A DNA stretch of 63,967 nucleotides, taken from assembly GCA_020718845.1 (NCBI GenBank), contig DYRG01000013.1, forward strand, positions 1 to 63,967. The letters run 5' to 3'. Shown piece by piece: positions 56,498-63,967 of this stretch; position 1 is the first letter of the stretch, and each line of letters begins with the position of its first letter. Position numbers and translations under genes: made by a program. The stretch comes from Thiomargarita sp. (GTDB lineage Bacteria > Pseudomonadota > Gammaproteobacteria > Beggiatoales > Beggiatoaceae). Under the pieces are notes generated by a model that was given only the letters and a program-made list of their open reading frames with translations, was not told where the DNA came from and ran no database searches.

Positions 56498-57172
56498 TTA
56501 TAAGGTATTTTCAACCAATTTAATAGGAATTATTTTAATCGATTTTTTAGCGCGACTTTCTAACCAATTTTTGCCCGCAATTAATAATCCTAATACTAAA
56601 AAAGCCCCGGGCGGTAAAATCGCTAAGAGAAATCCACGATAGTTTTCAAAAACCGTGATTGTTAAAAACTTTGCACTTTCTCCAAACATAATGTCTGCAT
56701 TGGCAAATAAAGTACCTTGTCCAATGATTTCTCTTACCCCTGCTAATAAAGCAATTGCAATCGTAAATCCTATCCCAATACTTATTGCATCGACAATAGA
56801 ATGTCCTACTGTATTTTTGATAGCAAATGCTTCAGCGCGTCCAATCACAAAACAATTCGTAACAATTAAAGGAATAAAAATTCCTAAAACCATATACAAA
56901 TCATAATAATAGGCTTTAATGAAAAATTCTACCGCACTCACAGAACACGCAATTAAAAGAACAAATATCGGCAAACGGATTTCATGCGGGATATAGTTTC
57001 TCAACGCTGAAATTAAGGTATTTGTAATGATTAACACTAAAATAGTTGCAATGCCTAATCCTACCCCATTGACAACCGTGTTGCTCACCGCTAATAATGG
57101 ACACAAACCTAATAATTGCACAAAACTGCTATTGTTTGTCCATAATCCGTTGATAATGATTGATTTATACAT
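56498..57172 (-). CDS. rnfE: Rnf/Rsx electron transport complex subunit E
   Basis: 224 residues, six membrane helices. NGLWTNNSSFVQLLGLCPLLA at the start, NCFVIGRAEAFA (with the conserved Cys) and GVREIIGQGTLF are the RnfE/RsxE signature. Rnf couples ferredoxin/NADH redox to ion movement. In most gammaproteobacteria it closes an rnfABCDGE operon; here the upstream gene is rep and no other rnf gene is in the window, so it is separated from the rest of the complex. Confidence 0.95.
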   Translation of the reverse strand: MYKSIIINGLWTNNSSFVQLLGLCPLLAVSNTVVNGVGLGIATILVLIITNTLISALRNYIPHEIRLPIFVLLIACSVSAVEFFIKAYYYDLYMVLGIFIPLIVTNCFVIGRAEAFAIKNTVGHSIVDAISIGIGFTIAIALLAGVREIIGQGTLFANADIMFGESAKFLTITVFENYRGFLLAILPPGAFLVLGLLIAGKNWLESRAKKSIKIIPIKLVENTL

Positions 57173-57185
57173 GATATTGATTTTC

Positions 57186-59195
57186 CTAAGTTTTTAACAT
57201 GGTTCGAAGATTCTCTAAATGCGCACGTCCTTTAATTTGACGCGATTTCAAATCTAAGGTTGTTTGAGGATTTTCCCAAATCATAATATCTTGTGGCAGT
57301 TCTTTTAAAAAACGACTGGGTTGACAACTCTGTAATTCTCCATATCTTTTGCGCTTTTCTGCTAAACTAAAGGTTAAAGTTTTTCTCGCTCTTGTAATCC
57401 CCACATACGCCAATCTTCTTTCTTCTTGTAATAAAACCTCTTCATGTAAGTTATTGATATGTGGTAAGATTTCTTCTTCCATGCCGACAATAAAAACATG
57501 AGGAAATTCAAGACCTTTCGCGGCGTGTAACGTCATTAAAGAAACTTTATCGGTGGTTTTTTCTTCGGCTTGACGCTCTAAAATATCTAATAAACTCAAA
57601 TAACTTACAATGTCTTTTAAATTGTTTTTATCTTCACGTTCTAATAATTCTTGCATCCATAAAATTAACTCTTCAACATTTGCCATTTTTTTTTCAGCAG
57701 TTTTAGTGTCAGAACAAGTATCTTTCAACCACATTTCATAATTAATTGCCTTTAACAATTCTCGCGTTAGTTCAATCGGACTGACATTTCTTTCGGCTTG
57801 ATCGCTTAAATTCACTAACCAATTCGCAAAATATTGTAAATTCTCGGCAGCTTTTTCAGAAAGAATTTGCGTTAAACCAAATTCAAAGCACGCCGTTAAT
57901 AAACTAATCCCTCGTTCTTGTGCATAATTACCCAGTTTCTCTAAAGTCGTTGCACCAATTTCTCGACGTGGGGTATTTATTACTCTTAAAAACGCATTAT
58001 CATCGTCGGGATTAACCATTAATTTCAAATACGCCATTAAATCTTTGATTTCAGTTCTTTCAAAGAACGACATTCCACCACTTAAAAAATAAGGAATCCG
58101 ATTTGCTCGAAGAATTTTCTCAAACGTTTTTGCTTGATAATTACCGCGATATAAAATCGCATATTCTGAAAATTCAGTTCGATGTTGAAACTTATGACTA
58201 ATCAATTCAGAAACCACTCTTTCCGCTTCATGAAACTCATCTTTTGAAAAGATAACTCTCAAAGGATCGCCGTCGCCTTTCTCACTCCAAAGTTTCTTAT
58301 TAAAAATATGCGGATTATTACTAATTAAAGTATTTGCAGCTTTTAAAATGTAACCCGTCGAACGATAATTTTGCTCTAATTTAATCACTTTCAAGCGTGG
58401 AAAATCTTGTTGTAATAAATGAAGATTTTCAGGTTGCGCACCTCTCCACGCATAGATCGATTGATCATCATCTCCTACCACCGTCAAAGCACAACGAATA
58501 CCCGCTAAAAGTCTCACTAATTGATATTGACTGGTATTAGTATCTTGATATTCATCGACCAATAAATAATGGATTTTATCCTGCCAACGTTGTAATACTT
58601 CTGGATGCTCACGAAATATTTTAACGGGTAAATTAATTAAATCATCAAAATCAGTCGCATTATAAGCCTTTAATTGTTTTAAATATAAACCGTAGGCTTT
58701 TGCCGCTTGTTCAGTAGGTAAATCAGCCGCTAATAAAAAGGCTTGTTCGGGAGAAACTTCGGCGTTTTTCCAACGACTAATTTGTGCTTGAATAAAATCA
58801 AGTTGATCTTTATCGGCGGTTTCTCCCGCTAGCCCTTGAATTAATTTAAAACAATCTTGATCATCAAAAATTGAAAAGGTTTCTTTATAACCCAAATGTC
58901 TAATTTCTTTTTTAAGAATATTTAAACCCAAATTATGAAAAGTTGAAACCGTTAAACCTTTGGTTTCTCTCGCATCTAAGATTTGAGAAACCCGACTTTT
59001 CATTTCACGCGCGGCTTTATTGGTAAAAGTCACGGCGGTGATGTGTCGGGCTTTATATTGTAACTCTTTGATTAAATAAGCAATTTTATAAGTAATGACG
59101 CGGGTTTTTCCGCTTCCAGCCCCAGCGAGCACCAATAAAGGGCAATCCACCGTGCGTACCGCGTCGCGTTGTCGAGAGTTCAAAGTATCCAGCAT
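57186..59195 (-). CDS. rep: ATP-dependent DNA helicase Rep
   Basis: The ATG at 59195 (MLDTLNSRQRDAVRTVD) aligns with the usual Rep start, giving 669 residues; an earlier ATG at 59234 is in frame. Superfamily 1 motifs: LAGAGSGKTRVIT (Walker A), TFTNKAAREM, DEYQDTN (motif II), GDDDQSIYAWRGA, QNYRSTGYIL, TLHAAKGLEFPHVF, VGITRARK. The pattern and length fit Rep better than UvrD. It helps replication past bound proteins and may assist PriA-dependent restart. Fourteen bases upstream of rnfE. Confidence 0.93.
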   Translation of the reverse strand: MLDTLNSRQRDAVRTVDCPLLVLAGAGSGKTRVITYKIAYLIKELQYKARHITAVTFTNKAAREMKSRVSQILDARETKGLTVSTFHNLGLNILKKEIRHLGYKETFSIFDDQDCFKLIQGLAGETADKDQLDFIQAQISRWKNAEVSPEQAFLLAADLPTEQAAKAYGLYLKQLKAYNATDFDDLINLPVKIFREHPEVLQRWQDKIHYLLVDEYQDTNTSQYQLVRLLAGIRCALTVVGDDDQSIYAWRGAQPENLHLLQQDFPRLKVIKLEQNYRSTGYILKAANTLISNNPHIFNKKLWSEKGDGDPLRVIFSKDEFHEAERVVSELISHKFQHRTEFSEYAILYRGNYQAKTFEKILRANRIPYFLSGGMSFFERTEIKDLMAYLKLMVNPDDDNAFLRVINTPRREIGATTLEKLGNYAQERGISLLTACFEFGLTQILSEKAAENLQYFANWLVNLSDQAERNVSPIELTRELLKAINYEMWLKDTCSDTKTAEKKMANVEELILWMQELLEREDKNNLKDIVSYLSLLDILERQAEEKTTDKVSLMTLHAAKGLEFPHVFIVGMEEEILPHINNLHEEVLLQEERRLAYVGITRARKTLTFSLAEKRKRYGELQSCQPSRFLKELPQDIMIWENPQTTLDLKSRQIKGRAHLENLRTMLKT

Positions 59196-59275
59196 CGGTA
59201 TATTGTAACGGATTTGGGGAATGAAATTTGCCATGCAGTTTGTAACTCTTTAGGATAATGCGCTGGAGGCAACAA

Positions 59276-60340
59276 ATGGCAAACCACGAACAACCCGATT
59301 GGCAGGGGCTTTTTAAGGCGATTCGGGCGATTTCAGGCGAGTTGCGCTTGGATAATGTGATTAAAATCTTTCTGCAAAGCCTGCTTGAACACAGTCGTGC
59401 GCAGGCGGCGGTGTTGGTGTTGCCCAATGATCGGTGCTGTCGTTTGGAAATTCCTGACGAAATTTTGTTTCACCAAACTCGTCACACGACGGTATTACCC
59501 GAAAATCCGCTCGATGTGCCGTTGTTATTTTTACAAATGACTTTGCAAAATAAAGAATTATATTTATTAAACAATACGTTAAGTGAGCAATTTGTCATTC
59601 AAGACCCTTATATGCGGCAATATCATCCGCGAGCAATGTTGGCAGTGCCATTATTTCGACGTAATTCATTGAGTAGTTTGATTTATTTGGAGCATCGTCG
59701 TGAAATGGACGTTTTTACACCGTCGCGGGTTGAAGCGATTGAAATTCTTTCGCAACAATGGATGATTGCTTTAGAAAATGCGCGAATGTATCATAATTGT
59801 TATGAAAAACTTCAGCAAAATAAAGACATAAATCAATTAACTGAATCAGCTGAACCTTTAAAAACCAAAGCAAATTTTAATCAACATTTTGAGCAAGAAT
59901 GGTTGAGAATGACGAGTGAAGGATTACCTTTATCAATTATTTTATGTTCTCCTAATCAGTGGGAGAAATATCAAACAACTGAAGGTGAAGAAACTGCAAA
60001 AGAAGCGTTAGAGAAAATCGGTCGAGTGATTCAAAGTCGTTTAAAACGTGCAGCGGATGTGGTTGCGCATTATAATGAAGGCGTTTTAGTGATTTTATTA
60101 CCTATGACACCTTGGGAAGGTGCATTGCACGTTGCTGAGGATATTCAACAACTTATGCAATTATTAGAATTACCTCAAAAGATCGAAAGCGAGCCTTTTT
60201 TAGTGAGTTTAAATATGGGTTTAGCGAGTGTGTTATCTTGTCGAGAATCTTTACCCGAAGCAATCTTAGAAATCGCCGAAGATTTATTAAAAGATGCTCG
60301 CAAACAAGGTGGGCATTGTATCCTTTCTGAAAACATTTGA
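59276..60340 (+). CDS. GAF domain protein with degenerate GGDEF-like domain
   Basis: GGAGG lies six bases before the ATG at 59276, preferred over 59258; 354 residues. A GAF domain occupies about residues 20-185 (RAQAAVLVLPNDRCCRL, AMLAVPLFRRNSLSSLIYLE). A GGDEF-fold follows from about 205 (FNQHFEQEWLRMTSEGLPLS, ALEKIGRVIQSRLKRAADV), but the signature is replaced by NEGVL, so it cannot be a normal diguanylate cyclase. Soluble. It is divergent from rep. Its stop is followed 20 bases later by the CapA-like gene. Confidence 0.8.
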   Translation: MANHEQPDWQGLFKAIRAISGELRLDNVIKIFLQSLLEHSRAQAAVLVLPNDRCCRLEIPDEILFHQTRHTTVLPENPLDVPLLFLQMTLQNKELYLLNNTLSEQFVIQDPYMRQYHPRAMLAVPLFRRNSLSSLIYLEHRREMDVFTPSRVEAIEILSQQWMIALENARMYHNCYEKLQQNKDINQLTESAEPLKTKANFNQHFEQEWLRMTSEGLPLSIILCSPNQWEKYQTTEGEETAKEALEKIGRVIQSRLKRAADVVAHYNEGVLVILLPMTPWEGALHVAEDIQQLMQLLELPQKIESEPFLVSLNMGLASVLSCRESLPEAILEIAEDLLKDARKQGGHCILSENI

Positions 60341-60359
60341 AATAGGGAGAAACTCTAAA

Positions 60360-61397
60360 ATGAATCGTTTTATAGTGATTTTAGCATTTATTTTAATAAA
60401 TTCAACTGTTTATGCGCAAAAACCAGACACCGTTACAATTATTGGAGTCGGCGATTTGATGTTAGGAAGTAGCTTTCCAGAAGAAGATGAACTTCCTCCC
60501 AATGATGGTCGAGCATTATTAAAGCAAGTCACGCCCATTTTGAAAAGCGGAGATATTACCTTTGGGAATTTAGAAGGGGTTTTATTAGATAAAGGAAAAA
60601 GTGCAAAAAACTGTAATAATCCGTCTTTATGTTTTTCGTTTCGAATGCCGACTCGATATGTGGATCATTTAACAAATGCGGGTTTTAATGTATTAAGCAT
60701 TGCAAATAATCATGTTGGAGATTTTGGCGATGCGGGTAAAAAAAGTACTTTAAAAATCCTTGAAGATCAAGGTATTATGGCGGCTGGATTTAGTTCTAAA
60801 CCTTCGGTTATCTTTGAGAAAGGAGGTTTGAAATATGGTTTCACTGCTTTTTCAGCAAGTCGAGGAACTGCAAATATTCGAGATATAGAAACCGCAAAGC
60901 AACTGGTTTCTGAATTATCGTTAAAAGTGGATATTGTGATTGTGTCGATGCACGCGGGCGCAGAAGGTGCGAAATATCAAAACGTTACGCGCAAAGAAGA
61001 AACTTATGCGGGTGAAAATCGCGGGAATGTCTATCAATTTGCGCACGCGGTGATCGATGCGGGGGCGGACGTGGTTTTTGGGCATGGACCGCACGTTTCG
61101 AGGGCGTTGGAACTTTATCAAAATCGTTTGATTGCGTACAGTTTGGGAAATTTTTGTACGCATGGACGCATAAATATCAAAGATGTCAATGGGATAGCGC
61201 CGATCTTAAAAGTGGAAGTTACGCCTGAAGGGGAATTTGTGGGCGGGAAAATTATTTCTACAATGCAAAGTAGAACGGATGGTGTTTTAATTGATCCACA
61301 ACAGCAAGTTTTGAATAAAATCAAAGCCTTAACTGCTAAAGATTTTCCTGATACGCCTTTATATTTTGATGATAAAGGCAAATTTTCAAAGAAATAA
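60360..61397 (+). CDS. CapA family (poly-gamma-glutamate capsule biosynthesis-like) metallophosphatase
   Basis: The start is set at the ATG at 60360, with GGGAG upstream, giving a 345-residue protein with a signal peptide (IVILAFILINSTVYA). The PGA_cap motifs are clear: IIGVGDLMLGSSF, ITFGNLEGVLLDK, LSIANNHVGDFGDAG, IVSMHAGAEG, ADVVFGHGPHVSRALELY, IAYSLGNF. These metallophosphatase-fold proteins act in capsule synthesis in Bacillus but are widespread elsewhere. No capB/C genes are adjacent, so the role is open. Periplasmic. Confidence 0.9.
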   Translation: MNRFIVILAFILINSTVYAQKPDTVTIIGVGDLMLGSSFPEEDELPPNDGRALLKQVTPILKSGDITFGNLEGVLLDKGKSAKNCNNPSLCFSFRMPTRYVDHLTNAGFNVLSIANNHVGDFGDAGKKSTLKILEDQGIMAAGFSSKPSVIFEKGGLKYGFTAFSASRGTANIRDIETAKQLVSELSLKVDIVIVSMHAGAEGAKYQNVTRKEETYAGENRGNVYQFAHAVIDAGADVVFGHGPHVSRALELYQNRLIAYSLGNFCTHGRINIKDVNGIAPILKVEVTPEGEFVGGKIISTMQSRTDGVLIDPQQQVLNKIKALTAKDFPDTPLYFDDKGKFSKK

Positions 61398-61410
61398 TTA
61401 ATCATTTTAA

Positions 61411-61471
61411 ATTAGGAGATTTTTCTCGTTTCAAATTTATTAAACTGGGAACGAAAATATTATTTCCTAAT
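61411..61471. repeat. Long imperfect inverted repeat between convergent genes
   Basis: ATTAGGA (61411-61417) faces TCCTAAT (61465-61471), with inner partial pairing of TTTTTCTCGTTTC and GGGAACGAAAA. It lies in the 85-bp gap between the CapA-like and ilvE stops and may help end transcription from both sides, but it lacks a T-run next to a strong stem. Confidence 0.4.
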
Positions 61472-61482
61472 CTAAAAGTATC

Positions 61483-62403
61483 TTAAATATAACTCAACCA
61501 ATTCAAATGATTCGCACTACGTCCGTGAACAACATCGAAATATTTGCTTTGAAGTTTTTCGGTAATCTCGCCGCGCCCGCCATTTCCAATAACCCGTTGA
61601 TCTAATTGACGAATGGGTGTAACTTCTGCTGCTGTTCCTGTAAAAAACGCTTCATCGGCAACATATACTTCGTCACGGGTAATGAGTTTCTCACGAACTT
61701 CTAATCCCATTTCATTTGCCAATTGAATGATCGTTGCTCTGGTAATGCCATTTAATGCCGACGTTAAAACGGGCGTATAAATGATTCCATCTCGAATTAC
61801 AAAAATGTTTTCACCGCTGCCTTCCGCCACATAACCTTGCGCGTCGAGCAATAACGCTTCGTCCACGCCGCTCGCTAAGGCTTCTTGCAATGCCAACATC
61901 GAATTTGCGTAATTGCTGGTCGATTTTGCTTTGCACATACTAATATTAACGTGATGACGTGTATAAGAAGAGGTGCGAATCCGAATGCCGTTTTCGATGC
62001 CGTCTTTGCCCAAATACGCGCCCCACGTCCACGCAGCGATGGCGACATTTACTTTTAAATTATCGGCTCTCAAACCCATCCCTTCCGAACCGTAAAACAC
62101 AATCGGGCGAATGTAGGCGGTTTCTAATTTATTCTCACGGACGACGGCAAGCGTAGCCTTATTGATGGTTTCTTGATCAAAAGGGATGCGCATATTCAAA
62201 ATATGAGCAGAATCAAAGAGTCGGCGGGTATGTTCGGGCAAACGGAAAATCGCCGTTCCTTTGTCGGTTTGATAGGCGCGCACCCCTTCGAAAACGCCCA
62301 TGCTGTAATGCAAGGTATGGGTCAAAACGTGGATTTTAGCGTCGCGCCAAGGGATAAGTTCGCCATTAAACCAAATAAACCCGTCGCGGTCGTCCATTGT
62401 CAT
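61483..62403 (-). CDS. ilvE: Branched-chain amino acid aminotransferase
   Basis: AAGGA lies at good distance before the ATG at 62403 (MTMDDRDGFIWFNGELIPW), so the longer frame to 62475 is rejected; 306 residues. Fold-type IV PLP enzyme with the PLP-lysine in MCKAKSTSNYANSMLALQEA, DEALLLDAQGYVAEGSGENIF and GITRATIIQLANEMG. It makes Leu, Ile and Val from their 2-oxoacids. A single gene next to two tRNAs. G/C-ending codons dominate the 5' half. Confidence 0.95.
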   Translation of the reverse strand: MTMDDRDGFIWFNGELIPWRDAKIHVLTHTLHYSMGVFEGVRAYQTDKGTAIFRLPEHTRRLFDSAHILNMRIPFDQETINKATLAVVRENKLETAYIRPIVFYGSEGMGLRADNLKVNVAIAAWTWGAYLGKDGIENGIRIRTSSYTRHHVNISMCKAKSTSNYANSMLALQEALASGVDEALLLDAQGYVAEGSGENIFVIRDGIIYTPVLTSALNGITRATIIQLANEMGLEVREKLITRDEVYVADEAFFTGTAAEVTPIRQLDQRVIGNGGRGEITEKLQSKYFDVVHGRSANHLNWLSYI

Positions 62404-62585
62404 AAAAAAGTTCCTTTTCGCAAATAGTGAGTATTTTACACGGTTTAGCGCGGGTTGCATCGAACTTATGATCAAACGGAAAAACTAAAAGGCACTTACG
62501 AAATTAAATTTCATAAGAAACAATGAGACGGATTTCAAGGATTAAAAAAAGGAGGGAAATCAAAAAGATATTACAAGAAAATAAT

Positions 62586-62661
62586 TGGCGTCCCCAGGGG
62601 GATTCGAACCCCCGTTATCGCCGTGAAAGGGCGGTGTCCTAGGCCTCTAGACGATGGGGAC
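62586..62661 (-). tRNA. tRNA-Glu (anticodon TTC)
   Basis: 76 bases with an encoded CCA and discriminator G. Acceptor GTCCCCA/TGGGGAC, anticodon arm CCGCC-CTTTCAC-GGCG, T-arm GGGGGTTCGAATCCCCC. Second of a minus-strand pair, 24 bases after tRNA-Ala. Confidence 0.96.
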
Positions 62662-62685
62662 GGACGCTTTTATTTGCAGATTTTC

Positions 62686-62761
62686 TGGTGGAGCTAAGCG
62701 GGATCGAACCGCTGACCCCTTGCATGCCATGCAAGTGCTCTCCCAGCTGAGCTATAGCCCC
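62686..62761 (-). tRNA. tRNA-Ala (anticodon GGC)
   Basis: 76 bases with an encoded CCA and discriminator A. Acceptor GGGGCTA against TAGCTCC keeps the G3-U70 wobble pair that marks tRNA-Ala. Anticodon loop ATGGCAT. Upstream member of the tRNA-Ala/tRNA-Glu pair. Confidence 0.96.
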
Positions 62762-62885
62762 GATGTGCTGCAAAGAAAGCGTGCATTATAGACACCTCGA
62801 TCACTCCTGTCAAGCCTTATTCACAAATAAAATTAACTAAGAAGTGCAAGCGCGATCAGGTTAAAATTACGAAGATTTTTATTGA

Positions 62886-63279
62886 TTAAGGGACTTTCCT
62901 GCGCACAACGGTTTGTGGGAATTGGCGGTCGAAACGGCGGACGATGTATTGTCGAGAATGGCGTTAGTGCCGCGAGTAATGGAAGCGCGTGGTTTAGATG
63001 TTACGCCTCAAATGACGGAAAAGTTGAAATAAATCAATGATTTAAAAACCATTGAACATTTAAAAATAATTTATCGAGATGAAATAGGTCACGTTGCACG
63101 CGGTTCAAAATGGTTTCATTATGTGTGAGGAACGCGGTTTGAATTCGCAACAAATTTTTTTAGATTTAATTCACAAACATTTAAAAAGTGGGATCAAACT
63201 CCCATTTAATCAAGAAGTTAGATTACAAGCGGGTTTCACCTCTGAAGAACTCGCTATTCTCCACGCCGTCGCCCGTTAA
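62886..63279 (+). pseudogene. Degraded DUF455 (ferritin-like) gene fragment
   Basis: Reading from 62886, the frame gives HNGLWELAVETADDVLSRMA, LVPRVMEARGLDVTPQM and, after a TAA near 63027, LKIIYRDEIGHVARGSKWFH. It then needs a shift near 63122-63128 to continue as CEERGLNSQQIFLDLIHKHL and LQAGFTSEELAILHAVA to a stop at 63279. This is the C-terminal half of a DUF455 protein (ferritin-like, di-iron EIGH motif kept). The N-terminal half is missing, one stop is in frame and one frameshift is present, so it is a dead remnant. An ATG frame at 63094 covers only the last part and is not a gene. Confidence 0.85.
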
Positions 63280-63299
63280 ACTAATGAGAGGAAAATTTT

Positions 63300-63785
63300 A
63301 TGCAACGCTTTGTTTTGATGTTAAGTTTTGGTTTCTTTTGTTTCATGACGCAACCCGCCTTTGCAGAAACGCTTTATAAAACTTACAGTAATAAAAGATT
63401 TGAATATTCAATCAGTTACCCTAAAGACATTTTATATCCGCAAGGCGAAGCGGCTAATGGTGACGGACAAAAATTCCTTTCAAAAGAAGGAGATGCGAGT
63501 TTATTAGTGTACGGTTCTCACAATTTTAATGATCAAACCTTAGAACAACGTTATCAAGAAGAATCTCGAGGAACAACCGCAGAAAATCAAACCAAACTTG
63601 TAACCTATCGCGTATTAAAAGAAAATTGGTTTGTGATTTCTGGATATGTGTTGGGAAAGATTTTTTATCAGAAAACGATTTTAAACAACAATCAATTCAA
63701 AACCTTTTATTTTGAATATCCCAAAACCAAGAAAAAACTCTACGATCCAATTGTCAAACAACTGTCGACTTCCTTCAAAGGATAA
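63300..63785 (+). CDS. Periplasmic protein of unknown function
   Basis: 161 residues. The signal peptide (FVLMLSFGFFCFMTQPAFA) is followed by a beta-rich domain starting YKTYSNKRFEYSISYPKDIL, a pattern seen in small secreted lipoprotein-like or PsbP/Mog1-fold proteins. GAGAGG stands before the ATG. No Cys in the mature part. It follows the DUF455 remnant by 20 bases. No firm family. Confidence 0.7.
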   Translation: MQRFVLMLSFGFFCFMTQPAFAETLYKTYSNKRFEYSISYPKDILYPQGEAANGDGQKFLSKEGDASLLVYGSHNFNDQTLEQRYQEESRGTTAENQTKLVTYRVLKENWFVISGYVLGKIFYQKTILNNNQFKTFYFEYPKTKKKLYDPIVKQLSTSFKG

Positions 63786-63887
63786 ATATAGTCAAGTTCC
63801 TAGAAAATAATTTAATTTTACTTTATAAAACAAGGTGTTATACAAATAAAAATTTTATTATTTCATAGGAACACGACTAGAATAAAA

Positions 63888-63967
63888 TTACTCGTCAGTG
63901 ACGCACCCTTCGGAAGCATTTTTCACGGTTTTGATGTAACGATAAAGCGTTCCGCGAGTGGCTTTAT
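63888..63967 (-). CDS. 3' end of an unidentified gene
   Basis: The last 25 codons of a minus-strand frame run off the window: KATRGTLYRYIKTV then KNASEGCVTDE and stop at 63888-63890. The first part looks like a recognition helix (RGTLYRYIK), but this is too short to name the product. No terminator was seen in the 100 bases between it and the neighbouring stop. Confidence 0.45.
   Translation of the reverse strand, partial: KATRGTLYRYIKTVKNASEGCVTDE

Noticed and set aside
63094-63279. 61-codon frame as a separate gene
   Set aside because: It is only the tail of the broken DUF455 gene; its first residues come from a wrong frame.
63888-63967. ilvD as the identity of the terminal minus-strand fragment, because ilvE is near
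   Set aside because: The visible C-terminus does not match the IlvD ends I know, so no name was given.

Overview
The window comes from the chromosome of a low-GC gammaproteobacterium. The tRNA-Tyr/Gly/Thr-tuf-tRNA-Trp-secE-nusG-rplKA...rplJL-rpoBC block, EttA, a MetH of the cobalamin type, RnfE, TrhP and an L10 leader RNA all have the gammaproteobacterial form. A small secreted Gly/Tyr/Pro/Trp-rich protein that looks like a sulfur globule protein, a bacteriohemerythrin, a lone TorD chaperone with a multi-[4Fe-4S] protein, and many sensory or coiled-coil genes suggest a sulfur-oxidising, Beggiatoa/Thiothrix-like lineage (Thiotrichales in the broad sense). That placement is inference.

Layout. 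1-6.7 kb: 3' part of metH, an HPP membrane protein, then a minus-strand sensory cluster (MCP, response-regulator/histidine-kinase, CheW). 6.9-22.8 kb: the minus-strand transcription/translation block, with a strong promoter at 22768-22797. It is interrupted twice. Four accessory genes (Gly-rich exported protein, PD-(D/E)XK-like protein, DUF2442, DUF4160) sit between rplA and the L10 leader of rplJL. A small membrane protein and a terminator sit between rplL and rpoB. 23-38 kb: sulfur-globule-like protein, metY, TonB receptor, hemerythrin-truA, ettA, a YfiR-TonB receptor operon, priA, lrgAB, a pentapeptide-repeat protein. 38-41.4 kb: two coiled-coil genes, one fused to a formylglycine-generating-enzyme-like (SUMF1) domain with an internally duplicated coiled coil, then a 0.5 kb non-coding stretch with hairpins and a lone MNT nucleotidyltransferase. 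41.4-44.6 kb: a two-gene cassette (ComEC-type metallo-beta-lactamase fold protein plus trypsin-like protease/TPR/coiled-coil protein) bracketed by near-identical 81-bp direct repeats. This is the best candidate for an undescribed system. 44.6-64 kb: gap, a divergent tRNA-Arg, obgE, trhP, a degenerate-GGDEF membrane protein, then a minus-strand series rep-rnfE-suhB-torD-ferredoxin-giant M48/TPR peptidase, a GAF/degenerate-GGDEF protein, a CapA-like protein, ilvE, two tRNAs, a DUF455 pseudogene and the 3' end of an unidentified gene.

How the parts work together. The core block supplies RNA polymerase, ribosomal stalk proteins, NusG, SecE and EF-Tu, and keeps L10 autoregulation through its leader. 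The other genes are mostly sensing, envelope, redox and stress functions. All family assignments come from reading motifs by eye; no database search was run. Starts were chosen from Shine-Dalgarno spacing and family convention.
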